Below the pieces are notes generated by a model. It did no database searches, had not been told where the DNA came from, and saw only the letters and a program-made list of their open reading frames with translations. This document shows positions 32,717 through 42,700 of a DNA stretch of 64,000 nt, piece after piece. This DNA comes from Marinobacterium iners (GTDB lineage Bacteria; Pseudomonadota; Gammaproteobacteria; Pseudomonadales; Balneatricaceae). Positions within the stretch are counted from its first letter, which is position 1, and each line of letters starts with the position of its first letter. A program made the position numbers and the translations under genes. Location: NCBI RefSeq assembly GCF_017310015.1, contig NZ_CP022297.1, positions 3,596,001-3,660,000 of the forward strand, in the 5' to 3' direction.

Positions 32717-34804
32717 TTACACCAGCCACATATCCGGCATAATCTGTATCTGAACTTCCTGTACTGTTCCGTCAAACGAGACCAGATCAAACGAGTCAAA
32801 CCATGACAGTAACGGGGGCCCTTCCGGATCTTCAGGATTGAAGGGGCCTTCAGGGCGTGGGGGCGCTTCACTTTCAGGGTTAAAGATATACTCCCATACA
32901 CCATTTTCAGTGACAGTATAAGAGCCGTAGGCTGTAGTACCGTTGGTTACGACCTGGAACGTGTCCTGCGGGGTACCGTTATCGATATCCGTATTGTCTG
33001 CATCACCCGTTACACTCCAGTTTGGTTCGACAGGCTCAGGGGATTCAATAAACCCACCTATTATCAATTCACCACTGAGATCGCCTGAAAACTCGGCGGC
33101 ATCATTGAGCCCATAGACTTCAACATGTGCGATCGCTGATGAGGTTGCCCCCTGTGAGTCAGTGACTGTGAACAGAAAACGATCGACTATTGATTCCCCC
33201 GCTGCCAACGACTGAATATTCATGGCCGAGGTCGGGTCATAGTCGACGCCGTTTTCACCGATTGAAACCGATGCACCCTGTTCAGATGTAGCCCCAACTG
33301 AAAACAATGACAGCGTATCGTCGGCATCGACATCCGTTGAGTTGGCCATGATGGCAGAGGCATCAAACGTCGTGACGACATCTTCGGTTTGCTGATCAAT
33401 ACTCTCTTTGGCAATCGTGGCTTCACCTATCTTCATCGTGGCACCCACATAACCACCTTGCGTGGCATCGTAGGAGCCCACACGAAAATCAAGAACGAAG
33501 TTACCTGACACCGCAAGGTCAACCTCATATTCCTGAATACCGGTACTGCCAGAGAAACCCGCATTATAGTCAAACACAGTTTCTACAATTTCAAGTGTGT
33601 CTGCGTCACGAATGTAACCAAAGCCGAGCGCGTAATCACCACCAGAGCTTAACTCGTACGTAAAACTGAGCGTATCGCCCGCCGACGCACTGAATGCGTT
33701 ACTGACGATGGAAGGCCCGTACGCATTGCCACCATAATTGTTGTAAGCCAGATAACCATCAAAACTCAACACAGCGACACCTGAGTCACTATTCCAGGTA
33801 CCACTGCGGTCAATTACAGCCGTGCTGGACCAAGTATCTGGCAAATCAGTTGTTACCGTGCTGACGGCCCAGCCGTTGAAATCCGGCTGTTCGTCAAACT
33901 CACCGTTCACCAGCAGATTGGCGACAAAACTGACATTACCCGCCACCGGCGCATCATTACGGCCCATCAGGGTCAATTCAACACTGGCCGTGTCGGTGAT
34001 GCCACTGCCGTTGTCCAGCGTGTACTCGAATTGAGTAACCAGTGTGTCGCCTTCACCCAGATAGTCGTAGCCGGTTTCGCCATCCGCAAACCGGATCACA
34101 CCGTTGCTCAGGTAAACATTGACCCCTTCGGTGGTGGTGCCGACCAAACCGTTTTCGTCAGTTACGATCGACAGTTGTGTGTTGTATTTGAGGTTTACGT
34201 CGTTGGCCAGCAGGTCCGCCACGGCGATGGCCAGGTTGTTTTCCTCACCTTCAGCGGTGTCATCCTCTGCAATGACACCACCGACTGTGTAGGTTTCGCC
34301 GTCGATTTCCAACCGCTCAATCTGATATAGCGTGTCCTGGCTACCGGTTGTGGATATTTTCAGCGCACTGCCGTACCAGCCGAAACTGTAGTCGCTGACT
34401 GGGCCTGAATACACAGCGGTGTCAATACCACTGCCACCGTAGAGCCGATCAAAGCCTGCACCGCCGATCAGACGATCATCACCCGCCCCACCCTGCAAGA
34501 CATCGTTGCCGTCACCGCCATCGAGCGTGTCATTACCGGCTTCGCCATACAGCATATCGTTGCCGGTACCACCAAAGAGGTGATCATCGCCCAAACCGCC
34601 GAACAGGTAATCGTTACCGCCGCCGCCATAGAGCCAGTCGTTGCCAGCGCCGCCATACAGGCGGTCTGCCGAGCGGCTCGCGACCAGGGATTCGTCCTCA
34701 ATGATATGCCCATCAATCAGGTACACACCGTATCCGTAGAGGTAGTCGTCATCATTACTGCCGCGCAGGTATGAGTAGATGCGGCTAGAGGTATAAATCG
34801 CCAT
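32717..34804 (-). CDS. RTX protein with N-terminal calcium-binding repeats and VCBS/cadherin-like domains
   Basis: 695 residues from ATG 34804 with AAGGAG upstream. Residues ~45-125 hold about nine RTX nonapeptides (GGAGNDWLYGGGGNDYL, GGTGNDMLYGEAGNDTLDGG). They are followed by a segment common after RTX blocks (DTAVYSGPVSDYSF, LYQIERLEIDG). Then come cadherin/VCBS-like domains (LLANDVN, LDNGSGITDTASVELTLMGR NDAP), a jelly-roll-like domain (LVNGEFDEQPDFNGW) and a last VCBS repeat (GSYTVTENGVWEYIFNP). RTX repeats at the N-terminus are unusual, and no typical type I secretion end is visible, so the C-terminus may be truncated. Likely a secreted or surface adhesin. Confidence 0.8.
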   Translation of the reverse strand: MAIYTSSRIYSYLRGSNDDDYLYGYGVYLIDGHIIEDESLVASRSADRLYGGAGNDWLYGGGGNDYLFGGLGDDHLFGGTGNDMLYGEAGNDTLDGGDGNDVLQGGAGDDRLIGGAGFDRLYGGSGIDTAVYSGPVSDYSFGWYGSALKISTTGSQDTLYQIERLEIDGETYTVGGVIAEDDTAEGEENNLAIAVADLLANDVNLKYNTQLSIVTDENGLVGTTTEGVNVYLSNGVIRFADGETGYDYLGEGDTLVTQFEYTLDNGSGITDTASVELTLMGRNDAPVAGNVSFVANLLVNGEFDEQPDFNGWAVSTVTTDLPDTWSSTAVIDRSGTWNSDSGVAVLSFDGYLAYNNYGGNAYGPSIVSNAFSASAGDTLSFTYELSSGGDYALGFGYIRDADTLEIVETVFDYNAGFSGSTGIQEYEVDLAVSGNFVLDFRVGSYDATQGGYVGATMKIGEATIAKESIDQQTEDVVTTFDASAIMANSTDVDADDTLSLFSVGATSEQGASVSIGENGVDYDPTSAMNIQSLAAGESIVDRFLFTVTDSQGATSSAIAHVEVYGLNDAAEFSGDLSGELIIGGFIESPEPVEPNWSVTGDADNTDIDNGTPQDTFQVVTNGTTAYGSYTVTENGVWEYIFNPESEAPPRPEGPFNPEDPEGPPLLSWFDSFDLVSFDGTVQEVQIQIMPDMWLV

Positions 34805-35008
34805 CCGTGTAACTCCTTGTTAATGACCATGGCCGGGGGTAACCATGCAGGTGTTGACTTCGTGTATATCGATTCGGAATTTTATTATCGCCAAAGATAC
34901 GGTAGTTTCCAGTGTATTAAACACTTAATTAAATCGACTTGAGGTACATCATAAGGTCAAAGTCACTCAACCGCACGTCCATACTCTCTATATGAGACCA
35001 CCCTCTCA

Positions 35009-35431
35009 TTATTCATCAACAGAGGCGTATGCCGGGTGACTTTTCTCTTCTGTCAGCTCACTGCCCAGCAGGGTGTCGATCTGGCGTTTGAGCTGTGCCC
35101 GCTGGTCGTTCAGGCGGTATACGCTGCGTGACAGCTGGATGAAGGCATCGTCAAAGCACTGTCGGGCTTCATGTGCCCGTTTGCCGTTTTCGATGTCCCA
35201 TAGCTGGTCATTGACGGTCTTAAGGGCCTGTCTGAGGTCATTCAGTTCGGCGGGGTATCGGGCCGTGTCGCCCACGACAGCTTCGAGTGCCGCCTGTTCA
35301 CGGGCAATGTTGCGTTGTTTGGTGGGGTCATCAATGCGTTCGCGTTTAATCGCCAGGATCGACAGCTTGTCGAACACTTCGCCCCAGGCCACGGGAATCA
35401 GGGGCCGGGCGGGCCAAGCGGGTTTATGCAT
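35009..35431 (-). CDS. DUF6165 family protein, copy B
   Basis: 140 residues from ATG 35431, overlapping the end of the glycosyltransferase gene by 8 bp as in copy A. The sequence differs from copy A in only a few residues (EAVVGDTARYPAELNDL versus EEIVGDTARYPAALDDL), and its C-terminus is three residues longer. It carries the DUF6165 signature GEVFDKLSILAIKRERI. Function is unknown; the repeated pairing with a GT9-like gene suggests a joint role in sugar transfer. Confidence 0.75.
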   Translation of the reverse strand: MHKPAWPARPLIPVAWGEVFDKLSILAIKRERIDDPTKQRNIAREQAALEAVVGDTARYPAELNDLRQALKTVNDQLWDIENGKRAHEARQCFDDAFIQLSRSVYRLNDQRAQLKRQIDTLLGSELTEEKSHPAYASVDE

Positions 35432-36680
35432 GATGGGGGACCTCCGTGTCGGTGGGTTTAATAACCTTGTGTATGACCTGCTCGATCGCCGCCAGCCAGC
35501 AACTTTCAAAGTAGGCCTTGTGTGCCGGGGTGTTGAGCACATCGGCGGATAGTTTGTACTGGTCCCAGTAGCGATGGTCTCGATCCACCTGGATTGAGGT
35601 GAGCAACGGCTGATAGGGTAACATGCCGTGTTGATACCCACCCTGGCCCATCAGCAGGTCTACCGTCGGTTTGCCAACCGCATTGGCAACATGCAGCAGA
35701 AACGAGTTACAACTGACTACGCTATCCACGGCGGACACGGCACCATACAGCTCACTCAAACTGCGATCTCGGATCATTAAGCAGGGACAGTTTACCGACT
35801 GGGCCGCCGCAACAACGGCATTATCATCGGTCACAACGCGCAGGCTCTGCTGTTTAAGTGCCGTACACAGTCGCAACAAAGCCACAGCGGGAATTGAGCG
35901 CAAGGGTGTCGAAGCCGTCGCATGCACAAAGATATCCTGCACACTCGCCTGTGGTTTGGACGCTATTACGGCAGCGACCCCGCGTGCGAAATCATCCGCA
36001 TTGATGTTACCGCAGGATGCCTGCTTTAGCTCAGGGGCGATCTTTTCCGGTGCGACACCCAAATTGATCAGATGAAAATCCGGCCAGGGCACGCCCCTGA
36101 ATCCCGGCAACGACACACAGCCGGAAAAATCAAAACAGGCATCATACTCTCGCCATTCGTCCAGGCGGATGGGGGTGGTGCGGATGCGCGTCACCCAGGG
36201 CTCGTGCTTGAGCACATAGTCCGGTTTGGTGGCGGTCCATGAGCGGATCACGTCCACCTCAATCAGGGGGTGGATCGCTTTCAGCAGCGGCAACACCAAG
36301 CGAAACGCCTGTGCGCCGACCAGGTTATCCCCCAGCCCTGTACCCAGGGCATTGAACAGCGCCAGGCGCAAGGGTTGACCGGGGCGGATGCGCGCACGCA
36401 GTTGGGCGGCAATCTGTGGATCCAGCGGCAACAGTGTGGGCCTGCCCTCGTGCCCGTTGAGTGTGATGGGCAGTGTAAAGGACGGGTTTTGGGCGGGGTC
36501 CAGCACACGGCACTCGACCCCGGTTTTTTCGGCACTGGCGGCGATGCGTTTTTGGCCCTGACGGGTATCAAGATAGATCTCGTAGGGGGTGACCCGCGCG
36601 AGGTCACCCGGGGCCACAAACGGATAGGGCGAGTCACCCAGTTTGCCGATAAAGGTTTTCGTCACAATAAAGGCTTGCAT
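35424..36680 (-). CDS. GT9-like glycosyltransferase, copy B
   Basis: 418 residues from ATG 36680 behind a GGAAGGAATACC spacer. It is almost identical to copy A over the first ~320 residues, with the same LALFNALGTGLGDNLVGA and RDRSLSELYGAVSAVDS motifs. The last ~100 residues diverge (VVSCNSFLLHVANAVGKPTV, GQGGYQHGMLPYQPLLTSIQ), the part that shapes the nucleotide-sugar pocket in GT9 enzymes, so donor choice may differ. It follows the complete giant gene after a terminator. Confidence 0.7.
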   Translation of the reverse strand: MQAFIVTKTFIGKLGDSPYPFVAPGDLARVTPYEIYLDTRQGQKRIAASAEKTGVECRVLDPAQNPSFTLPITLNGHEGRPTLLPLDPQIAAQLRARIRPGQPLRLALFNALGTGLGDNLVGAQAFRLVLPLLKAIHPLIEVDVIRSWTATKPDYVLKHEPWVTRIRTTPIRLDEWREYDACFDFSGCVSLPGFRGVPWPDFHLINLGVAPEKIAPELKQASCGNINADDFARGVAAVIASKPQASVQDIFVHATASTPLRSIPAVALLRLCTALKQQSLRVVTDDNAVVAAAQSVNCPCLMIRDRSLSELYGAVSAVDSVVSCNSFLLHVANAVGKPTVDLLMGQGGYQHGMLPYQPLLTSIQVDRDHRYWDQYKLSADVLNTPAHKAYFESCWLAAIEQVIHKVIKPTDTEVPHHA

Positions 36681-36697
36681 GGTATTCCTTCCATAAA

Positions 36698-36736
36698 CAA
36701 AAACCCCCGCCTCCTTGTGAGAAGCGGGGGTTTTAT
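36698..36736 (-). terminator. Intrinsic terminator after giant gene B
   Basis: AACCCCCGC/GCGGGGGTT stem with a CTTCTCACAAGGAG-type loop and a following TTTTTGTTT on the minus strand, the same as at 5336-5374. It separates the giant gene from the glycosyltransferase pair. Confidence 0.85.
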
Positions 36737-36789
36737 CAGCCATCACTGGCCCGCACTGTAGGGCGGGTCAGTGAATGAAGCGATTAGCT

Positions 36790-39700
36790 TCAGGCTACGA
36801 TGTCGCCAAAGACGAAGTTGTTTTCGTCGATGCCCACCAGGTAGATGGCGCCATCGGCCTCACCATCCTGATTTGCATCGAAGAACAGTACGCCTGTTCC
36901 TTCGTACTCATTTTCAACACCGTCGTCAGCCAGGCTGGTCAGGTAGTACTGCAGGTCACCCGCACTTGCTACGAAGGCGTCGTTTGCATCGCTCAACGCA
37001 GCCGCAAACGTATTGTCGATCTCAGTACTCCAGGCCACTTCAGCGCCGGTGGCAAAGTTGACAGCGGTACCTGCAGCCAGACCGAGTGACAGCTCATCAG
37101 TACCGGACATAAAGTCCGTGATGATATCGATATTGCCATCCATCAGGTCAAGACCGGTGCCGGAAGCACTGCTGCCCTCGAACGAGCCCACAGGTGCAAC
37201 CGGCCAGGTCACAGTGAAGCCACCAATATCAGCATCAGCCGCTTCGATCTCGATGGTGCCAGCACCATTCCCGATGTCGTTTGCTGTGACGATATAGCGG
37301 TTCAGTGTATCCGCGGCATCCAGCGCAGTAGCGAGGCCCGCTGCGATTTCTTCAACCGTATCACCGGCCTGAGCTTCGTAGGTTACACCCACGCCCTCTT
37401 CGCCGATCTCGATACCATCCTTGCCTTTGACCAGCAGGGTGTAGATCTCGCCCTCAACAATCGGGGTGTCATCGGTGATGGTTACCAACTCAACCTGAGC
37501 ATCGTCAGTTCCCGGCGTATTGTCCTCAACAACTCCGAAGGTGCCACCAGTGGTATCACCATAAGTCACTGAGTCAATGTCGAAGCGGTTACCGGTAAGG
37601 CCCCAGGCTTCAACGACTGCCGGGTCAGAGTCACTGATAGCCGCATCAACACCTGCAATGGCATCCAGCGTGTTACGGATCTCAGTAGCCACATCTGCAG
37701 CGTTGGTCAAGTCTACACCAGCCAGTGAAACAACAACCGCATTCACGATATTGTTCACCTGATAGGTGATGGTCAGCGTCTCGATAGTTTCTGCTTCATT
37801 ACCATCGGCTGCTGTTACCGTTACCCACGCTTCATCGTACGCCTCAGTCAGGGTTTCAGTTGACAGCTCGGCTGGTTCAGACGTGATAGTCGTGAACTCA
37901 AAGCGATCTGCACCTGCACCGCCTGCCAGCACATCAACCGATCCGTTTGCCTGCGCTGTAGTGCCACCGCTCAGAGTATCTGCGTTGTCACTACCGGTCA
38001 GGAACGTACCGCCAGTTGCACCACCATTCAGTGTGAAGCCATTGCTTCCACCGGCAAGTGATACGTCGATGGTTGCACCACCGGATGCAGCTGTCAGAGT
38101 GGCTGTGCCGTTGTTGATGGTCTCAGCCGTAGCGACGAATGTATCGATGACGTCTGCAGTTACAGACGCATCAGCAGAGACAATCAGAACATCCTTGTCG
38201 TCTTCCGCTTCAGTATCTGCGAACAGGCCTTCAACAATGTCGTCACCTTCATCGATCATGTAGGTGTCGCTGCCGCCACGACCCACAAGTGTGTCGTTAC
38301 CGGCACCACCGATCAGCGTATCGTCGGTCTCTTCACCTGCAATGATGTAATCATCGAAGGCAGAACCGGTGATGGTCTGGCCGATCTGGCTGTTGTCGTC
38401 ATCAATACCGTAAGAGAACGAAGCCGCGAACTCATCATCCGCATCATCTTCCGTCAGAACCACTGCCGACAGGTCGACGTTAGCGGTACGCAGCGAATTG
38501 AAGATGCTAGCAGTAGCGTCATCGCCGTTACCGATAACCTCAACGGTACCTGAGCCAGCGACTATACTACCGGCAGCCTCAAGTTGAGCAACCTGTGCAA
38601 CGGTCAGGATCAGGGTCTGATCCGCAGGTACGAAGATGAAGGCGCCGTTCAGATCCAGCGTTACCTCGGTCAGGTCCACTTCACCGTCGATGGTCAGGCT
38701 GCCGCTATTCACTTCCAGGATCGCGCCCGCTTCGAACATCGGGTTGGTGGTTTCCTGAATGGTCAGGTCAACATTGTTGAACACCCAAGTGCTGCCAGCT
38801 TCCAGCAGCGGAGAGGTCACAACGCCGTCGACATTACCTTCGCCCAGAATTGCGGTGACTGTACCTGTTCCGCCATTCAGCGTGAAGGCAGCAGTGGCAT
38901 CGTCATCGGTACCGTCGATCAGCGCCAGCACACCCAGGTTGACTTCCTTAGCACCATCACCGAGAACGCTGATGACACTCAGGTCAGCGCCGGCCACACC
39001 GGCGTACGGTACACCGTTGCCATCCAGGTTGAGGACGTACTCGCCTTCAGTTTCGTCATAGACGTGGCCGAAGTAGATGGAACCGACTGCCACACCTGTT
39101 TCGATACCCAGTGTTTCGATATCAGCTACTGCTGCAGCCGGGCTACCGCCGGTTACGACCAGGTTGCCAGTATGGCCAGCAGCATCCACGGTTACCGTGT
39201 TGTCCACTTCAGGATCGCTGGTATCCAGTGACTTGATGGTGACATCGTTGTCGCCGGTTACAGTCAGCGTTGCGTTGGCAGTGGCATTGGCGGCGAAATA
39301 GATCGTACCGATTTCAAGATCGTTACCAGTCGAGATATCCTGACCAGGACCACCGTTAGTGGAGAGCGCATCACCTGTATTCAGGATCACGTTTATCAGC
39401 TCAAGCCCTTCAGCCGCACCGATTGTGATATCACCGATGATGTTCGGTGCAGTCGGTGCGTTGTTGACCTGATCGTCATATCCATCAGCCGCCAACAGGT
39501 CACCGGTATCGTCTGCCAGAACAGAGTCGATGGTCAGTGTGTTGAACACAACTGTGGTCGGATCAAGATCACCCGGCTGAGCATCAGTGTTATCGATGAT
39601 CAGGTTATCCAGCTCGATGCTACCCAGCGTAACTTCACCACCCATCTGGATGGTCAGCGACTGGATGTGCTCGAACTTGTCTTCATCGGCGAAGATCAAG

Positions 39701-42700
39701 CCGTTCGGCAGGTTCGTGAACGATGCCAGCTCAACCACGCGATCAACGCCTTCAGACGGGTAGGTCAGCGTCAGGTTGCCCGGATCAGCGAAGTCGATAC
39801 GGATGATGCTATCCGGCAGGCTGCTGAACAGCTCTTCCAGATTGGCACCATTCGCCAGCGCTTCGGTGAACCACAGACGTCCGATCTCTTCGTCGTAGTT
39901 GCTGGTGTCGAGTGTGCCGGTCACGCTGTCAAACAGCCACACCACGTTGGTGGTGTTGATCAGCGCTTCTTCTGGTGGCTGTGCCAAATCATCGGCATTA
40001 GGATCAACGTACCCTGTACCACCATCGATCACGTCGATATCACGGCCATCGGCCTGTTCCTGAGTGGCGAAGCGAATGGTCTGACCACCCAGTGCGTCAT
40101 CAGCATTGTCTACCACTTTCAGCTTGATGGTCACATTGCCCAGGTCTGTACCTGTCGACAGGGTGACATCATCGTCCGCCAGGGTGGCCGAGGCCGGTAC
40201 CTGAAGGCCGCTGAAGTCGTAATCGAACAGTTCGTTGGCATCGTCGTTATCACGTGCAGCGTCGTTCGCCGGGTTGTTGTCGTTATCGTTCAGGTTGGTG
40301 TACGCACCCAGATCGATAATTTCAACTTCGCCTGTGAAGCCAGTCGCGCCGGTGTCCGGCCCGGCCACGATGTTCAGGCCAGACGCCTGCTCAGCGGTCA
40401 GGGTCAGCTTAACGCCATCGGCCAGTACGATATCCTGCACCTGAGTGATCTCGAGGTTCAGGGCGCTCCAGTCAGTGTTGGCATCGATGTACAGGGTGGT
40501 GTTGGCACCCAGGTTGATGTTCAAGTCACCGGCTGTCCAGGTATTACCCGCACCGATATGGATCTCTGAGTCAACAGCCGCGTTGGTGAAGTCGAAGCTC
40601 CAGCCAGTCTGGTCGTCATCAGTACCCAGCACATCATCAGCGCCATCGGCGTCTGTGACGTTCAATGTGGTGCCACCCAGTGTCAGCGTGGTGGTGCCAG
40701 TACCGGAGGTGAAGTCGAAGTTGGTTGAATCCAAGGCTTCGATTACGCCCAGTGTCAGGCTACCGCTGTGACCGGATGCATCAATTGTGGACAGGTCAGC
40801 ACCGTCGATACCGTTGTTGCCAGCACCTGTGTGAGTGTCCAGCACGATGTCGCCGCTGCCGGTGAACACCAGGTTCTCGGTATCCGTCAGTTCAAGTGCA
40901 TCTGAACCGCCAGTCACGGTCAGCAGACCGCTGCCCTGATGGTCGATATTCAGGGTTGCGATATCGGTGTCGCTGGTATCCAGCGCCTTGATAGTGACAT
41001 CGCCCGCTCCGGTGATGGTCAGGTTGGCGACAGCGTCGTCAGCCGGGACATCAATGGAGTTGAACGTGATCACACCCTGGCCTGCGCCGTCACCGATGAC
41101 CAGATCCTGTTCGGCGTTGATCGCAACGTTGAGCAGGTTGTTATCACTGGTATTCGGGGCACCCAGGACAGTCGCGGTACCGATATCACCCAGAATGGTG
41201 TTCAGCTCATCACCAACGGAGTTGATAGTCAGCTGATCGAAGTAACGGATATTGTAGTTAGCAGTATCCTTATCGGTACGCGTCGGGATGCTGAGATCGC
41301 CGTTCAGCGTAACATCACCTTCCAGGTTCAGAACCAGCGTACGGACTTCGTCGGTATTATCCCAATCATTGAAGATCAGGCCGGTCGGAGTCGTGATGCC
41401 TTCTTCGATCGATACAACACGGTATGTCGCATCCAGGAAGCCAAGGTCAGCCGGGTCTTCATACAGACGCAGCTCAACTGTGCTGGCCAGGTCATCAATG
41501 GAGTACTCAACATTAGAGTTACCACCAATGGTGAAGCCGTTCGCCAGCGCTTTCAGGATGGTGACATCATAGCCGGAGGCATCAATCTGACCCGGGTAAG
41601 TAGTGTGCGGTGTGAACTGGAATACCAGCGTGCTGTTGGCACCACCGGTCACGTTCAAGCCGCTGGCCTGCAGCGCACTGGCCAAGCCCAGGGTCTGACC
41701 GTCTGCCAGCAGGACTTCCAGGCGAGCCAGGTCATCCAGGTTGGTAACGGCGTTCAGATTCACATCTTCAGCCAGTGACAGGGTCACGGTGGCTGCATCC
41801 GCGATACCGGACAGGTTGAGGCCATCAGCTACGTCGTTGCCGTCTTCATCATAGTCAATATCCGCCTGCGTCAGGTCGGTGATATTCACTGTGAAGGCGT
41901 TACCGTCGCTGTTATCGCCGTCGGTATCCACACCTACGATGGTGCCCGCTGCAGCCAGCTGCTGATACTGCGCTGCCGTCAGGTTCAGCGTGCTGCCTTC
42001 CAGAACGCGGATTTCGCCAACGCCTGTCAGATCAGTGGTCGGATCCAGGGTGATGGTGCCTTCTGCGATTGTGACGGACGCAACCGTGATGCCTTCAGCA
42101 ATGGCTTGTGCATCGAACGGATCGCTGCCCAGCTCAACGATGTGCAGGACTTCATCTTCAATGGAATCGGTCGTGCCGTTCAGCAGGTTCGCGGTACCCA
42201 GTACATCCAGCTGTGCCTGAGACAGGGTCAGTGTCGCCTCTTCACCGATGGTGATCTGGCTTACGCCGGACAGATCATCGTCAGAGAGGTCCACGTTACC
42301 CGCAATGGTCAGCTCAATGTTGCTGCCGGTGAAGCTCAGGGCATCGGTGTTACCTGCTGCCTGGTCGATCTTCGCAGCATCGATGGTCAGGCTCAGGGTG
42401 CCGGTGCCGTTGTTTGCAACAGTCAGGCCGTCGATATCGTCATCCGTGGTATTGACCGCACCGATGGCGACATCTGCACTGCCGGTCACGGTCAGTGTGG
42501 CGATCGCTGCACTGTCGTCATTCGCGGTAACGCCGTCAGCCGGGGTGTTATCCAGGCTGCCACTGTCATCTTCACCGTGTGAGCTGAACAGGATTTCGCC
42601 TGTCAGTTCAAACGCCTGATCAGCATTGATGGTGACGGATTTCAGGTTGTTATCACGGCTGCCCACAATAATGGCAGGGCCATACGCGGCGGGTGTGATA

